A stretch of DNA of 64,000 nt from Clavaria fumosa. Taxonomy: Eukaryota; Basidiomycota; Agaricomycetes; Agaricales; Clavariaceae. A program made the translations under genes and the position numbers. Location: assembly GCA_951802425.1 (NCBI GenBank), contig OX637799.1:496001-560000 (forward strand), read 5' to 3'. A model generated the notes under the pieces. That model was not told the DNA's origin and did no database searches. It saw only the letters and a program-made list of their open reading frames with translations. Shown here piece after piece: positions 52,990 through 63,799 of this stretch. Positions within the stretch are counted from its first letter, which is position 1, and each line of letters begins with the position of its first letter.

Positions 52990-55900
52990 GGGCATCTCAA
53001 CTGGCTAACCGTGCTTTGTCCGGGTGTTTGAGGAAGAAGTCACAGAGGAGAATCATGACATCAGTGAGGTTCTGACAGGGTTCCCAGGTGTTTTCTTCGA
53101 CAGGATAACCTAGCCACTTCACCAAGTACTTCACTCCTCATCCTACTTTCTTCACATCTAGAATCTCTTCAACATCATATTCCAAATGGTTGTCGTCGAT
53201 GGTTGGAGGGGGTGGAGGAGGCCGGGCTTGGGAGGCAAGGAAGGGGGATGAACAGAGTGAGGAGTGTCTCATTAAACACATTGTGGATTCGCCAGGCCGG
53301 AGGCAGTTTGAGGCGGTATCCGGCTGGTCCCACCTTTTCTATAATAGCGAAGGGTCCAGCACACTTGTTGTCGAGTTTCTTGTTTGGGCGGTCCATCTTT
53401 AGGTTATGTGTGTCTAACCATACAAGGTTGCCCTTCTCATATTCGTGGCTGGCCCATTTCCTGCTGTCGTAACTCCTCTTCATTGCCAGTGCAGCCCTCT
53501 CCATAGCCTCTTTGGCAGCACATCGCGATTCTTCTAACTTCGCCATCCACTCATCAGCAGCTGGGTTCACTTCTGTCTGGGGGTGGATGCCGCCATTCCA
53601 AGGGTGTCGACCATAGTCCAAGAAGAAGGGCACATAGCCAGTCGCAGAATGTTCCCGGTTGTTCAGTGCGAACTCCGCCGTACTCAGCCACTCTGCCCAA
53701 TCGTCCTGAAGGTGGTCCACGTATTCCCGTAAGTAGGTTTCGATCTCCTGGTTCACCCATTCTGTTTGTCCGTCGGTCTGGGGGTGGAAAGCGGTGCTTG
53801 GGTTGGCCTTTATTCCAATCATCCAGTAGAACTCTTTCATAAATCGCAAGACAAACTGTGGGCCGCAGTTGCTGACAACTTTCTGGGGGATTCCATGGTT
53901 TCGGAATACTCGGTCTCATAATATCTGTGCTGCTCCCAGACTTGTCAGGTCGAATCCAATCGCTTCGATGAGGGTGCATTTGGTGAATTTGTTGACGATT
54001 ATGAGGATAGCGTCAAACCCACGGGATTGTGGTAGCAGCCCTACTATATCCCTACTATATCCCAACTGATTGCCCACCAGGGACCGTTCGGGACTGGGTG
54101 TGGGTATAGGGGCGCAGCGCGTTTGGTCCAGTCGGGCTTGGTTCTCTGGCAACCTTCACATCCTGCCACATAACATTCCATGTCCTTCACCATCTCTGGC
54201 CACCAGTAGGCTTTGAGTGCTGCAGCTTTCATTTTCTTAGCTCCGGGGTGTCCTGCGATAGGGAGGTCGTGTTCGTAGTTGAAGACCACCTCTCGTACAA
54301 CCGGGGGTATCCACACAGTGTTACTCTTCCACCATAGTCCGAAACGGTCCTGCGTCCAGCTGTCGTTGAGTTCCTCAGGTTTAGTGACATGTTCTGCGCT
54401 CTTTTTCTGGAGGAGCATCTCCATCTCGGAGGTGAAACTGGTGTGCATGTCCATTTCGGAGGGGAACATCTGAACTGGGGTGTCTTCTTCGGCAGCATCT
54501 CCATAGTCTGGTCTTCATGATAAAGTGTCGGCCTTGGTGTTGCTCTTACCAGTCTGATACTTGATCTCGAAGTTAAATTCTTGGAGTTCCCCGTACCAAC
54601 GTATTTGTCATGGCTTCAGTTTCTGGGGCTTTCTGAAGTACTGGAGGTTGGCGTGATTGGTCCAGATTTCGAAAGTTTCATCCACTCCTACGAGGTATGC
54701 TCTCCATTCTCTTAATGCTCTGACAACTGCTAGGAGTTCCTTGTCGTAGATGTCGTAGTTCTTCTTGGCTGCTGTGAGGGCCTTGGAGATGTAGTTGACG
54801 GGTCTCCAGGTGTCATCGGCCTGTAGCTGGGAGAGGACTCTGCCTGTTGCGAGGTTGCTTGCGTCCATCTCTACCTTCCACCTACCCATATCCTGAGGGA
54901 GAGCAAGGACCAGGGCCAAGATAAGCGCTCTTTTCAAGTCCAGGAAAGCCGCAACTTGTTCGCTCTGCCAGCACCAGGGGACATTGCCGGTGAGCTTAAA
55001 CAGGGGTTTGGCTTGCGAGGACAGGCCGGGGATGAACCTCCGTAAGTGGTTGATCATTCCCAAGAAACGCTGGAGCTCTTTGACGTTTCGAGGTTCTGGC
55101 CAGTTCTGGATAGCCTTTGCCTTGGTCGGCTCATGCTCAAGCCGACTGTGTGAGAGTCTGAGTTCAAGGTAGAACACCTCAGCCTTCTCGAACTCACATT
55201 TACTCAGTTGGAGGCACAGCCCATTATCACAGAACCTCTGCAGGACTCGGTCCATCCAATAACAATGGGTCACGAGGTCATCCGCGAAGATGATGACATC
55301 ATCGATGTACACAAGTACATGTCTGCCAGCGATTTCTTCTCTCAAGATGTGGTTCATGAACCTTTGGAAAGTCGCGGGGGCATTCTGGAGCCCGAACCAC
55401 ATCACTGTCAGTTCAAACAAACCTCGTGACATCAAGAAGGCACATCTTTCCTGGTGACCCTCCCACAACCTCATCGACGGGAAACCTCCTTTCGCATCAA
55501 TCTTGGAGAAAATCTTTGCACCCCGTAGTTTGTCTACACAGTCACGGATATGTGGCAGTGAGAATTTATCTTTGATCAAGTGCGAATTGAGCCACAAGTA
55601 GTCAATGATTGGTCGGAGTTTGTCCTTTTCTCGCTTGAAGAAGAAAGGGCTGGCATAGGGCGACTTGGAGGGCCTTATCCTTCCGGAAGTTAACTGCTCA
55701 TCAATCCACCAGTTCATCTCGGCCATCTTGTCAGCAAGTATAGCTTGGAGGACAGGTGACCCAGGTCCTCACGGAACTCAATCTTAATGTCAAAATCGGG
55801 TTGCAGTTTGGGTAACTCATCCCACTTTGCTTCGCTGAAGACCGTTGGGTACAGCAATGGCCAGTCAGGCATATCTCCAGAGTCTGAGAAATGAATGTCC

Positions 55901-56310
55901 ATGGTTGTTTGCAGCACATTATCCCAGTCAGTACTTTTCAGGTAGGCCCATGGGCTGGCGAAAAGCGGGTCAAAGCGGCAACTCTGGGGGCAGCGTTTGA
56001 AGGAGATTTTCCCTAGTGGCCAGTCGATCTCAGGGTTGTGTTTTGATAGCCAGTCATGTCCCAGGATGATCTTGTGCAATTTAGCAGCTCCGAGCAAGAA
56101 GTGTATTCACTCCTGGTGGTCCCCTATCATTAGCAGGAGATCGATACCATAGTGGATAGGTCTGTCCTTGTTTGCCAAACTGTCCATGTTGTACACTTTA
56201 ATCGGGTTTTGTAGCAGGACAGGTTCCAGCCCAAGTTCCTTGCACCAGGTTAGGTCCATGAAGCAATTTGTGCATCCTGAGTCGACCAGGACCTTGACGC
56301 CTCCCCATTC
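52990..56310 (-). pseudogene. Pol remnant of D: protease, RT, RNase H, integrase, chromodomain
   Basis: Protease VDSGCTNCFMDLTW (about 56270). RT/RNase H in one long frame (55726-54608): RPIIDYLWLNSHLIKDKF, FGLQNAPATFQRF, YIDDVIIFADD, EMDASNLATGRVL. Integrase zinc motif HDLPIAGHPG ... CEGCQRTK (about 54260-54160), then NREHSATGYVPFF, and chromodomain at about 53170-53010 (DVKK, KYLVKWLGYP, ENTWEPCQNL). Lesions: frame break near 55726; another near 54500-54600; an 11-bp tandem duplication CCTACTATATC near 54041-54062; TGA at L-stop-DRVF (about 53920), at a different codon from the nonsense mutations of B and C. Confidence 0.9.
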
Positions 56311-57954
56311 AGCTGTAGTTAGGGTCTCGAAATGCGCCAGCAGAGTCAGCTCTCTCTTCTGTCTCTTTGGTTTCTTTTCTGCGACCCTTACTGTGGTTTC
56401 ATCCTCGAGTTTATTCGCATTCCAGGCATGTTTCCATTGCAAGATCGTGTATTTGGGTATACTTGCTACAGTTACAGGGGCGGGGACGGGAATATGGCTC
56501 GTACTGTTACAGAGGTGCGAGTTCGGACTCTTCTCCAAAACCCTGCTCCTGGGTAGGAGCCGACAGAGACTGCTGCTGTTGCTGCTGGACCTGCAGGGCA
56601 CCAGCCATCTGCCTTTCTCTCTCATAGATTGCGAGCCTGTCGCGGAGTAGGGCCAGCTCGTTCTCATATTCTTCCACTTCCACTGGGCCAGGGACCATCA
56701 TGCAAACCTGCAGCCTCGGGACATAGGGTCGCGTGTCCGGGAGGTGGCAGTTGCGAGCGATGTGTCCTACCTGGCCACAATGGAAGCATTGACGCTTGGC
56801 TGTGGGAGCTCGTGTCTGGTCCACGATCATCCTGTCACTGGCACCAGCAGGACGAGGCATAATCTGCGGAGCAGGAGCGCGTTGCTGCTGCTGCAGAGCG
56901 GAGGGGAAGCGAGGGACAGGTCATGGGAGATTTTGATTTGGGTAACGCGGAGGGATTGGGAGTGGTCACAACTGTTGGAGCTGGGGCAGGGCGGGATGAC
57001 TGGCATTCTGTTCATGGATGATCGCGTCGAGCCTCCTCTGCTGGGCATCTAGCGTTTCCACCAGTCCTTTCCACTGGGCGTAGGTGGTTGGCATTGGATT
57101 TACCTTGTAGACGTGCATGGTCAGTCTCCGGTTGAGGTTTGACTCTAGCCAGTGGATGAGCATGTCAGAATCATCGGCTGGGTCCAGCTCTGTTTTGCGC
57201 ATCAGGGTCTCAAATGACACGAAGAACTCTGCAGCCCCCAATGTACCCTGCTTCAGTTTCGTGATATCATTCAGGGCAGTTGCAGTGATGTTGGGGTCAT
57301 CAAAGGCCCTCCACAGGTCTGTAACAAAATCCTCCCATGTCCCTGCTACTCCAGCATTCAGTATCTCATCAGCTCGCATGTTCGCCCATTCTGCAGCCAA
57401 CCCTTCTCCAGTAATCTTACTCAGCGCAAACAGAATCTTGTTGAGGTCAGTGCCATAGAGTCCCTGGTTTCCCAGGAACTGTAGCTGGAGGGACCTGAGG
57501 AAGGTCTGGAAATTCTTCTTGTTGCCATCAAAGGATGCGACTGCTAGGTCCAGCCTTGGCATTGGGGCTGCGGGGACAGTGTCTGCCATTTCAGGTGTGG
57601 GTGAGGGCAGCGGCGAGAGTTTGGGTGGCAATGGATTTGTGGGTTGGGGTCGTGGTTCCGGAGTCGCAGGTGACTGTAGTGGTGGTGGTGATGGTGCTGG
57701 TCGGGCTAGGCACTCGTCTAACCTCGCAAAGTCTATGGGGGGCTCGGTATGAACTGGTGGTGCTGGGGGGGATGGGGTTGATGGGACGACAGATGAAGGC
57801 GAGGGGGCGGTAGTCATGGATGATGAACTGTTCGATTCCAAAGAGGCTAAGCTCTGTCTGGATCGCCATGGAAACGTGCGTGGGTTTGTTCGTCGGCTCG
57901 TCATTGTCGGAGTTTACATAGTCCTCAAGGTCATCGAGGTTAATGTCGATGGTG

Positions 57955-58099
57955 TGTCATGACCCATACAGGATGGGAGAGTGACACTACATGTGCTATA
58001 TAAGGACCAACTGGCATACTCAATCTGGATTGAGTATTGCAGCCTTTTGGCTGAGTGGTCTTAAGCACCAGTAGTTGGCCTGGTGTGGCTGTCCTCACA
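57955..58099 (+). repeat. 5' LTR of the TRIM
   Basis: 145 bp. It contains a TATATAAGG box (about 57999) and the A-box-like TGGCTGAGTGG. It differs from the 3' LTR at a single visible site (GCAGCC versus GCGGCC). Confidence 0.95.
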
Positions 58100-58141
58100 T
58101 AATACTCAATCCCAAGGTCAAGGGTTCAACTCCCAGTGAAA
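58039..58141 (+). promoter_or_regulatory. tRNA-like region with consensus Pol III A and B boxes
   Basis: GCAGCCTTTTGGCTGAGTGG ... the A box TGGCTGAGTGG (58048-58058) fits TRGYNNARNGG fully. The B box GGTTCAACTCC (58123-58133) fits GGTTCRANYCC fully. The A box is inside the LTR and the B box in the internal region. The long spacing and AATACTCAATCCCAAGG resemble the long variable arm of a leucine-type tRNA. Not a functional tRNA by eye. Confidence 0.65.
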
Positions 58142-58552
58142 GCGCACGGTTTGGGTGAAACCATGTGACCTGACCATCACATGACCTGTTGCCGTGTGAC
58201 CCATGTAGTCACATGACCTGTGACAGGTGTGACACCACTGATCATGTGACCCCAGGTGTGGCTGTGCAGATTATGTGACATCGTGTGACATGTCACATGT
58301 GACATGCTGCCAACAGTGTATGTGTGACCTGTGGGGCAGGTCACATGACCTGAGGGGTACATGTGACCTGTGGTCAGGGGTCCAGCACATGGTCTATAAA
58401 GACCAACGTAGGACCCGACGCTTATAAATAAGGTCCGTGAGACCTGACACTGGGTACCCCGGAACCAGAAACTTGGCTTACACCTTCAGTGGTGGGGGCC
58501 TGCTTATGGCACATGTCCAATCTAGGGTGATTGGACCTAAAGGGGGAGGTAA

Positions 58553-58697
58553 TGTCATGACCCATACAGGATGGGAGAGTGACACTACATGTGCTATATA
58601 AGGACCAACTGGCATACTCAATCTGGATTGAGTATTGCGGCCTTTTGGCTGAGTGGTCTTAAGCACCAGTAGTTGGCCTGGTGTGGCTGTCCTCACA
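58553..58697 (+). repeat. 3' LTR of the TRIM
   Basis: 145 bp. It carries the A box but no B box downstream, because the flank is D gag sequence. Confidence 0.95.
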
Positions 58698-59161
58698 TGG
58701 TGCTGTGGGCTGGTGACCTCTCTCCTGAGGTTGCAGAATCTGGTAATGCAAGTGCTAAGGCCTCTCTCAATCTCCGCTGTCGTCTGCTCTGCTCCTGTGC
58801 GTATAACCTTCCGAAGTAAGGCGCAAGCCTTCTCTCCTCTTTGATAATCCAAAGTTCAAAAGGACATAGCTCTCGTGGTCTCAGTACTGCAGTCTCCATC
58901 TCCGAAACATCAGATTTCATAGGGGTGTCCAGGTAGATCTCTGCTCTTACACGGGTGTCAAAATACCTTGCCCAGTATTTGTCTTCTCCAAAATCTAGGA
59001 CCGTGGTGAGCCACTCATCCGTTATATCTTCGTTATGCGTCAGGTACGCCAGGGTGATTCTCTCATCGTTCTGTTGCACACAACGGGCAGGGGGATAGAA
59101 AGGAAGCTAAGCCGACCAGGGTGAATGGGGTCGAGGTAGCTAGGGGTGGACACTGAAATTG

Positions 59162-59743
59162 TGTCAGTCCAGGTCCCTAACAGAAGCGAAAGGGGGAAGG
59201 TATCTCGATTTCAATGTAAGGAACTACACTCATTACATGAGCACTATATATACTAGGGGAAGGGGCTGTGTAGAGGATGAGTCATAGTATGGAGAATGAG
59301 GCTATGCACACTGAGTTGCGTGGGATAGGGGAGGCAGTATAGGGAAAAGGGGATGCCAAATAGGGAAGGTAGCAGCAAGGTACGAGTAAGGGGAGGGTGA
59401 CAAGGGGAATGCTTGGCATGGGCTCGGCTGTCTGTGGAGGGGCCTGGACTAGTCTCGATTAGGGTAAATTGCTTGATGGGAACTGTCAGAGCAGTTATTG
59501 CTGATCTGCCTCCATCACGAATTGCAAAGTGTGAGAGAATGTAGAGGACGCAGATGGGGCACGTGATGGGGGCTTATCGCAGACCTATAGACACCTGAGA
59601 GGGATCACGGAGGTGGGTTTCAAGGTCGTGGGCAGGCGTCTAAGGTCGTGGACAGGTCACGTGACTCTATATGCGTTCCTTGTTGCAAGCTCCTAGCACG
59701 CTGTGGGGTTTAGTCACGGTGGCTTATGTAAGCAATCCTGACA
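59162..59743 (-). repeat. 5' LTR of element D
   Basis: 582 bp, TGTCAGTCCAGG ... GCAATCCTGACA on the plus strand. Differences from the split 3' LTR are mainly transitions at CG sites (GAGAATGAGG versus GAGAACGAGG, GTTGCGTGGG versus GTCGCGCGGG). Confidence 0.95.
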
Positions 59744-59748
59744 CAGCA

Positions 59749-59919
59749 CCAACAGGATCCACAACCACAACCACAACCACAACCACTGGGGACAGGCAAT
59801 CCAGGGTTGGTTTTGTCAGGTCACGTGATGTTTTTCACAGAGGTGGAATGGTCATCAACATAATATGATTAAATATCCATCTTCTGCTGGCCAGGAAGCT
59901 TTGCATGAACTGTATGATA
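59749..59919. other. Spacer between D and H; CCACAA microsatellite
   Basis: Short non-coding spacer with four to five CCACAA units near 59760-59785. No gene. Confidence 0.6.
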
Positions 59920-62900
59920 CTGTACCATTTAACTCAATTCACCGGTAACGCGTAACACAGCTCTCAAAATCAGTGAAAAGTAACACATGTAATGCATAAC
60001 AGTCCAAATTGGTGAATTGATTCAACTAGTTACCAAATTGGGTTACTCAGCATCTGAGGCCTCATTGTCCCAGTGCCGTGCAAAGCTCGCAAGGCTGTAG
60101 AGCTGATTTGCTGTCCTCTTTCGCTTGCCTCGGCCCATCTCTCCCTCCTCTTTTTCCTCATCTCCCACTGGCTGCTCATCCAAGTCCTCGGCATTTGCAA
60201 CTGTTGACAAGCCGCCATCAGGCTTTGGGTGACTAGAAATGCGATGCGTGGCAGGTGGGTGCTTGCAATGAGTAGCAGCTAGCACATCGTTCAGGCTAAC
60301 ATCTGTGTCATCTAGGTTATCTTCATCTTCGGGATCTGGCATGATGTCTTCGGCAACATTCTTGCCATCCTTTGGCAGTCCATAACGTGGATTCACGGCC
60401 GTCAGCTCATTCCAAAATGCTGGATCCTTTTCTCGTAAGTTCCTCAATTCTTCCTGCATTTCGAATGACTTCAAGCATTCATAAGATAGGTCCCATTGGT
60501 GAACAACACACAACTTGAAGGCCTAAGATCAATGTGTTTGGTTTTTTTGTCGCTCCATGTTATCTCGGCGACTGACCTTTTGCACGATTTCCTTTTTGTT
60601 CAGCGTCTCGTATGCTTTCCACAGCCATCTTACACTGGCATTCCGAAGTGTTGGGAGACGGTCATCAAAGCTGATCACATCGACCTGCTGATCGATCTGG
60701 GCAAGCGTCATATTGACTATGTCCTCGTGAAAGGTCTGATTCGTTGCATGCTTGAAAGGGCGCTGGATACCCACATCGCAAGGCTGAGCAACGCCTGTGC
60801 ATCCTCCAGGTACAAAGTCCACCAGTATTTTGGGGTGCGATGTATGCATCCAATTCAAGAATTCCTCTGACCGATGCACGGACCAGACATCGATCTGCCA
60901 GAGAGATCTCTGGCTTGGAGGCCGGCCTAATTGAATCTTCATCTTCTCGAAATATGGTGACAAGATGTGATCCACGAAGAGCCGCATAGTGCGTTGGTTT
61001 GCCCAGTAGGTCTTCGTTCCTGAGAACTCAAACCGAAAACCTTCTGCAGTGGCTTCAGCATAGTATGGGGCACTCGAAGCTGGACAGGAGCGATCGGTTT
61101 TGCCATGATAGATGATTTGGAGTGGCAGTAACAACCCAGCACTCGTGATTGTGATCACCACGGTAAAGGCACGCTTCTCGTCTCCTCCAATGACTGACAC
61201 TTGTTTTGCTCCTGTTTCTGCCCAGGTAAGTTTATCACCAGGAGCATAAAGCCTTTGTGTTTGATCTGAATTTACATAAAGTTCAGGAGGGATGTCGTAT
61301 TCCTTTATCAGGTAGGCCTTTCGTTTGGCTGACTTCTCGCACTGATCTTCCCAATCTTGAGGTAATTTCTGTGCGGCTCGAGTCCCCTTGCGTCGAGACC
61401 AGCCCATGGCCTGATGAAGCCAGGATCGCATGAAGGAGTCAGATGCTCGAAATGTAGAGCCATCCCGGAATTTTCGTTGCAGAATCTCTGGTGCCATCCT
61501 GATGATTGTTGCAATCATCACACCACGTGCAGAGATTAAGGTCAAAGGCACTCCAGCAGCACGGAGGTCCTGCAGCCGTTTCTTGATCACATCAACTACG
61601 TCTGGATGGTTTGCCTTATGGGGGATTAGTAGGTTCTATTTGTACATGCAATAAACTCACTAGGGCTCCTCGCACTCCACCCAATGCGTGACCAGGTCGA
61701 TTGCCAGCTTCTGCTCTCCGAAATGTCGCATCAGACCATTGGGGTCTCTCGCCTGATCGATCAATCCAGCACTTCACGGTCTCTCGAGTAAGGCCTGAAA
61801 AAACTTCTGGTTGCCGTGCTTGACACAGTTTTACGATTTTGGTGGGGCTCATCTGCCATCCTGCGTCTCGTGCTGCCTGCGCTATGACACTCCAGGCTAG
61901 TGGAGTAAACCAGTTGTGATACGTTGCTTGTTTAGGGTAACCCTTTGCTTTGCGTCCTTGTGGTTTTCTGTGCCATTGTCGATATTCACGAATGAGTGAG
62001 CGTGCTGGTCGTGTTTGTTCAGCAATGCTGGCCTTGGGTTTTTTGGCAAGTCCGCTCTTCGTTAGCTCAGCAACAATGACCTTCCGCTTTCTACCCCTCG
62101 AATCACGCAAACCTTGTGAGGTCTCCTTTTCCCTTTTCGCTTGGCGGTGCTTTTGTTGACGCAAACGTCCCAGCTCCCGTTTGCGAGTCAAACTAGCTTC
62201 TGAGGCCCCCCTTTCCAACTGTTCCCGGTGGTCTCTTTTGGCTGAGTTCTCGTGGCTTTCTTCTTCCCTCAACAGGTTTTGTTCATGCTCCTCCCAGGTG
62301 CATTGCTTGAAGTATGCGAGTAGTGGTGCTTTTTTACTCTTGAGAGCAAGGCGCAGTGATGACTCTACCTTGATCTTCGTCGAGGTCATGGAGCTGGTGG
62401 TGGGTCGATCTTCTAGTTCAGGTTCAGTTGATTGATTGTCTGTGTCGCAGATATCGCTATCAGTTGCACAGGGAGTTGAGCTATTGGGCAATGACCGTGT
62501 GCTCATTTCAAGATCAGAATCGTCGGTGCATGCATCAGGTGATTGCGTGAGATGGTGGACATAATCGAAGTCTGTGTCCGGTGCTGTGCCAATAAAGTCT
62601 TGCTGACGGTCACATATGCGAAGCAGTATTTGAAGCCTTTCTGATGTGACATCAGCTGCATCTATGAGTGGAATACGTGGCAAGAAGAAATGCGCAAGAG
62701 CATTCCAGGCAAGAAGGCCACACGAAAATCCATCCACTTGGTGCGTGATCGGTAAAGCACTGTGTGAAAAGGTGATTGATGTCAACTGGTATGTCCACCA
62801 ATCCAGCGCATCTTTCAGCTGCGGTTCCATATCCCAACCCAAGGAATCGCCATGCCAGATAACGTGAGCACGGAAATCCAACACGATTGCCACCCAATGT

Positions 62901-63797
62901 TGTTCCCAGCAGTTTGCGATGGTTCCTAAGCAATCCACCTTTCCTGAAGTGAGGAGCTGTCCCCTGTGATGCAGCGGGAGTTTTGAAGATGCTTCTGTGC
63001 AGCGGGTGAATGCGTCACAGATGGTTCTAGCAAAGTAAGTAGGTTCAATCATGACTTGGTTTGAGCTGGTGTATTGGATGATGTCGTCCCTCAGCATATC
63101 GAGCATTTGATTCTCATGGGTGGTTCCAAGCCAAGCAGTGGTTGTAAACTTGTGTAAGTGGATGACGTCTTCCTGCTCGCTAAACCCCTGAACTGACCTA
63201 GACCACGGCAAGGCTGATAGGGCCTGGTGGACATCATCAACAAGCTTGGTTACATGGACAGCTCCACCTTGGCGAATTTTCTGCAGGGATTGATGAGCAC
63301 GGGACCAAGACTCTCTATGCTCAAGAATGTGAAGGACGGCAAGCCAGTAGGTGATGATCCACAGGGGGAGAAAAGTTTCCTCCGTTGATTGACTTCCTAC
63401 ACATTTTAAAGACTTGATTTCAGGAGATGCCAATTGTAAGCCTTGATGCAAATTTTGGATCACTGCGGGAGAGGGTGCCGTGCTGTGAAGGAGGGCTTTT
63501 ATGTTGTCGGGCGAGATATTAGGAGGTTTGCTAGAAAATGTTAAACTTTTGAAGGTTTTGCCTGTCGCTCGAGGGATATCAAAAGCCAGGAGATCAGTTA
63601 TGGGTAGTTTTTGGCTTGGGAGATACTCTTTCAGGATATCTGGAGGTATCTTGAGTGCGGACATGGCTGAGAGGGATTTTTTCAAGGGTGGTGAATGTTA
63701 CTCCTTGTCACACATAACACTCATTTTTGGTGAAACCCCCAATTCACCAGATGCATAACGCGTAACACATAGCGGTGAATTGAGTTAAATGGTACAG
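59920..63797 (-). mobile_element. DNA transposon H with Ulp1-transposase gene, apparently intact
   Basis: Terminal inverted repeats begin CTGTACCATTTAACTCAATT and are identical for about 24 bp, then share subterminal TAACGCGTAACACA words. Flanked by TA (59918-59919, 63798-63799). A single minus-strand gene fills the element. TA target and the DDE_1-type core point to the Tc1-mariner-pogo superfamily. No stop or frameshift found in the coding exons. Confidence 0.85.
60043..63685 (-). CDS. Ulp1-like protease/HTH/DDE_1 transposase fusion
   Basis: Three exons: 63685-61661, 61614-60578, 60522-60043. Both introns have proper borders (GTGAGT...CATAAG with CTAAT inside; GTCAGT...ATCTTAG) and keep the frame, giving about 1180 residues. 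Residues 260-325 resemble the Ulp1/C48 SUMO protease core: EQHWVAIVLD (His), HGDSLGW (Asp), HQVDGFSCGLLAWN (Gln, Cys). A Ser/Asp/Glu-rich linker and a long basic helical region (RKRELGRLRQQKHRQAKREK) follow. Then a helix-turn-helix-like MSPTKIVKLCQ ... LTRETVKCWID. Exon 2 is a DDE_1 (pogo/CENP-B type) core: YVNSDQTQ, WQIDVWSVH, QPCDVGIQRPFK, with 37 residues between the last two Asp. Exon 3 is acidic and ends with RGKRKRTANQ. Presumed nuclear. The protease part may process SUMO or the transposase itself; that is inference. Confidence 0.85.
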
Positions 63798-63799
63798 TA

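Larger units (their letters stand above)
57955..58697 (+). mobile_element. 743-bp TRIM retroelement with tRNA-like promoter
   Basis: Two 145-bp LTRs (57955-58099, 58553-58697), TGTCATGACCC ... GTCCTCACA, with target duplication TGGTG (57950-57954, 58698-58702). Polypurine tract AAAGGGGGAGG just before the 3' LTR. No coding capacity; the internal 453 bp is rich in TGTGACCTG/CATGTGAC words. Inserted in the gag gene of D. It needs proteins from another LTR element. Confidence 0.92.
56330..59079 (-). pseudogene. Gag of D, interrupted by the TRIM
   Basis: The N-terminal part is 59079-58698 (MQQNDERITLAYLTHNED, YFDTRVRAEIYLD, LCPFELWIIKEERRLAPYFGRLY), a segment not seen in A-C. It runs into AHST at the TRIM target and continues after the TRIM (57954 down) as IDINLDDLEDYVNSDNDEP, then shifts frame near 57850-57900. 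The rest has a Pro/Ser-rich linker, capsid-like LDLAVASFDGNKKNFQTFL, LFALSKITGEGLAAEWANM, and zinc knuckle CFHCGQVGHIARNC (about 56790). A frame break near 56860-56970 precedes the knuckle. QQQQQ-rich linker to protease. Confidence 0.8.
42475..59743 (-). mobile_element. Ty3/gypsy chromovirus D with nested Tc1, gypsy E and TRIM
   Basis: Target duplication CAGCA (42470-42474, 59744-59748). The 5' LTR is 59162-59743 (582 bp). The 3' LTR is split into 42475-42561 and 52476-52970, which add up to 582 bp after removing the Tc1 element and one TA. Pol 52990-56310 and gag 56330-59079 lie on the minus strand. It is a relative of A/B/C (protease DSGCTNCFMDL, chromodomain) but a distinct family with a longer LTR and an extra N-terminal Gag segment. 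Confidence 0.95.

Noticed and set aside
58039..58141. Functional leucine tRNA gene
   Set aside because: The A and B boxes are good, but a proper acceptor stem and anticodon arm are not evident, and the element boundaries cut through it.
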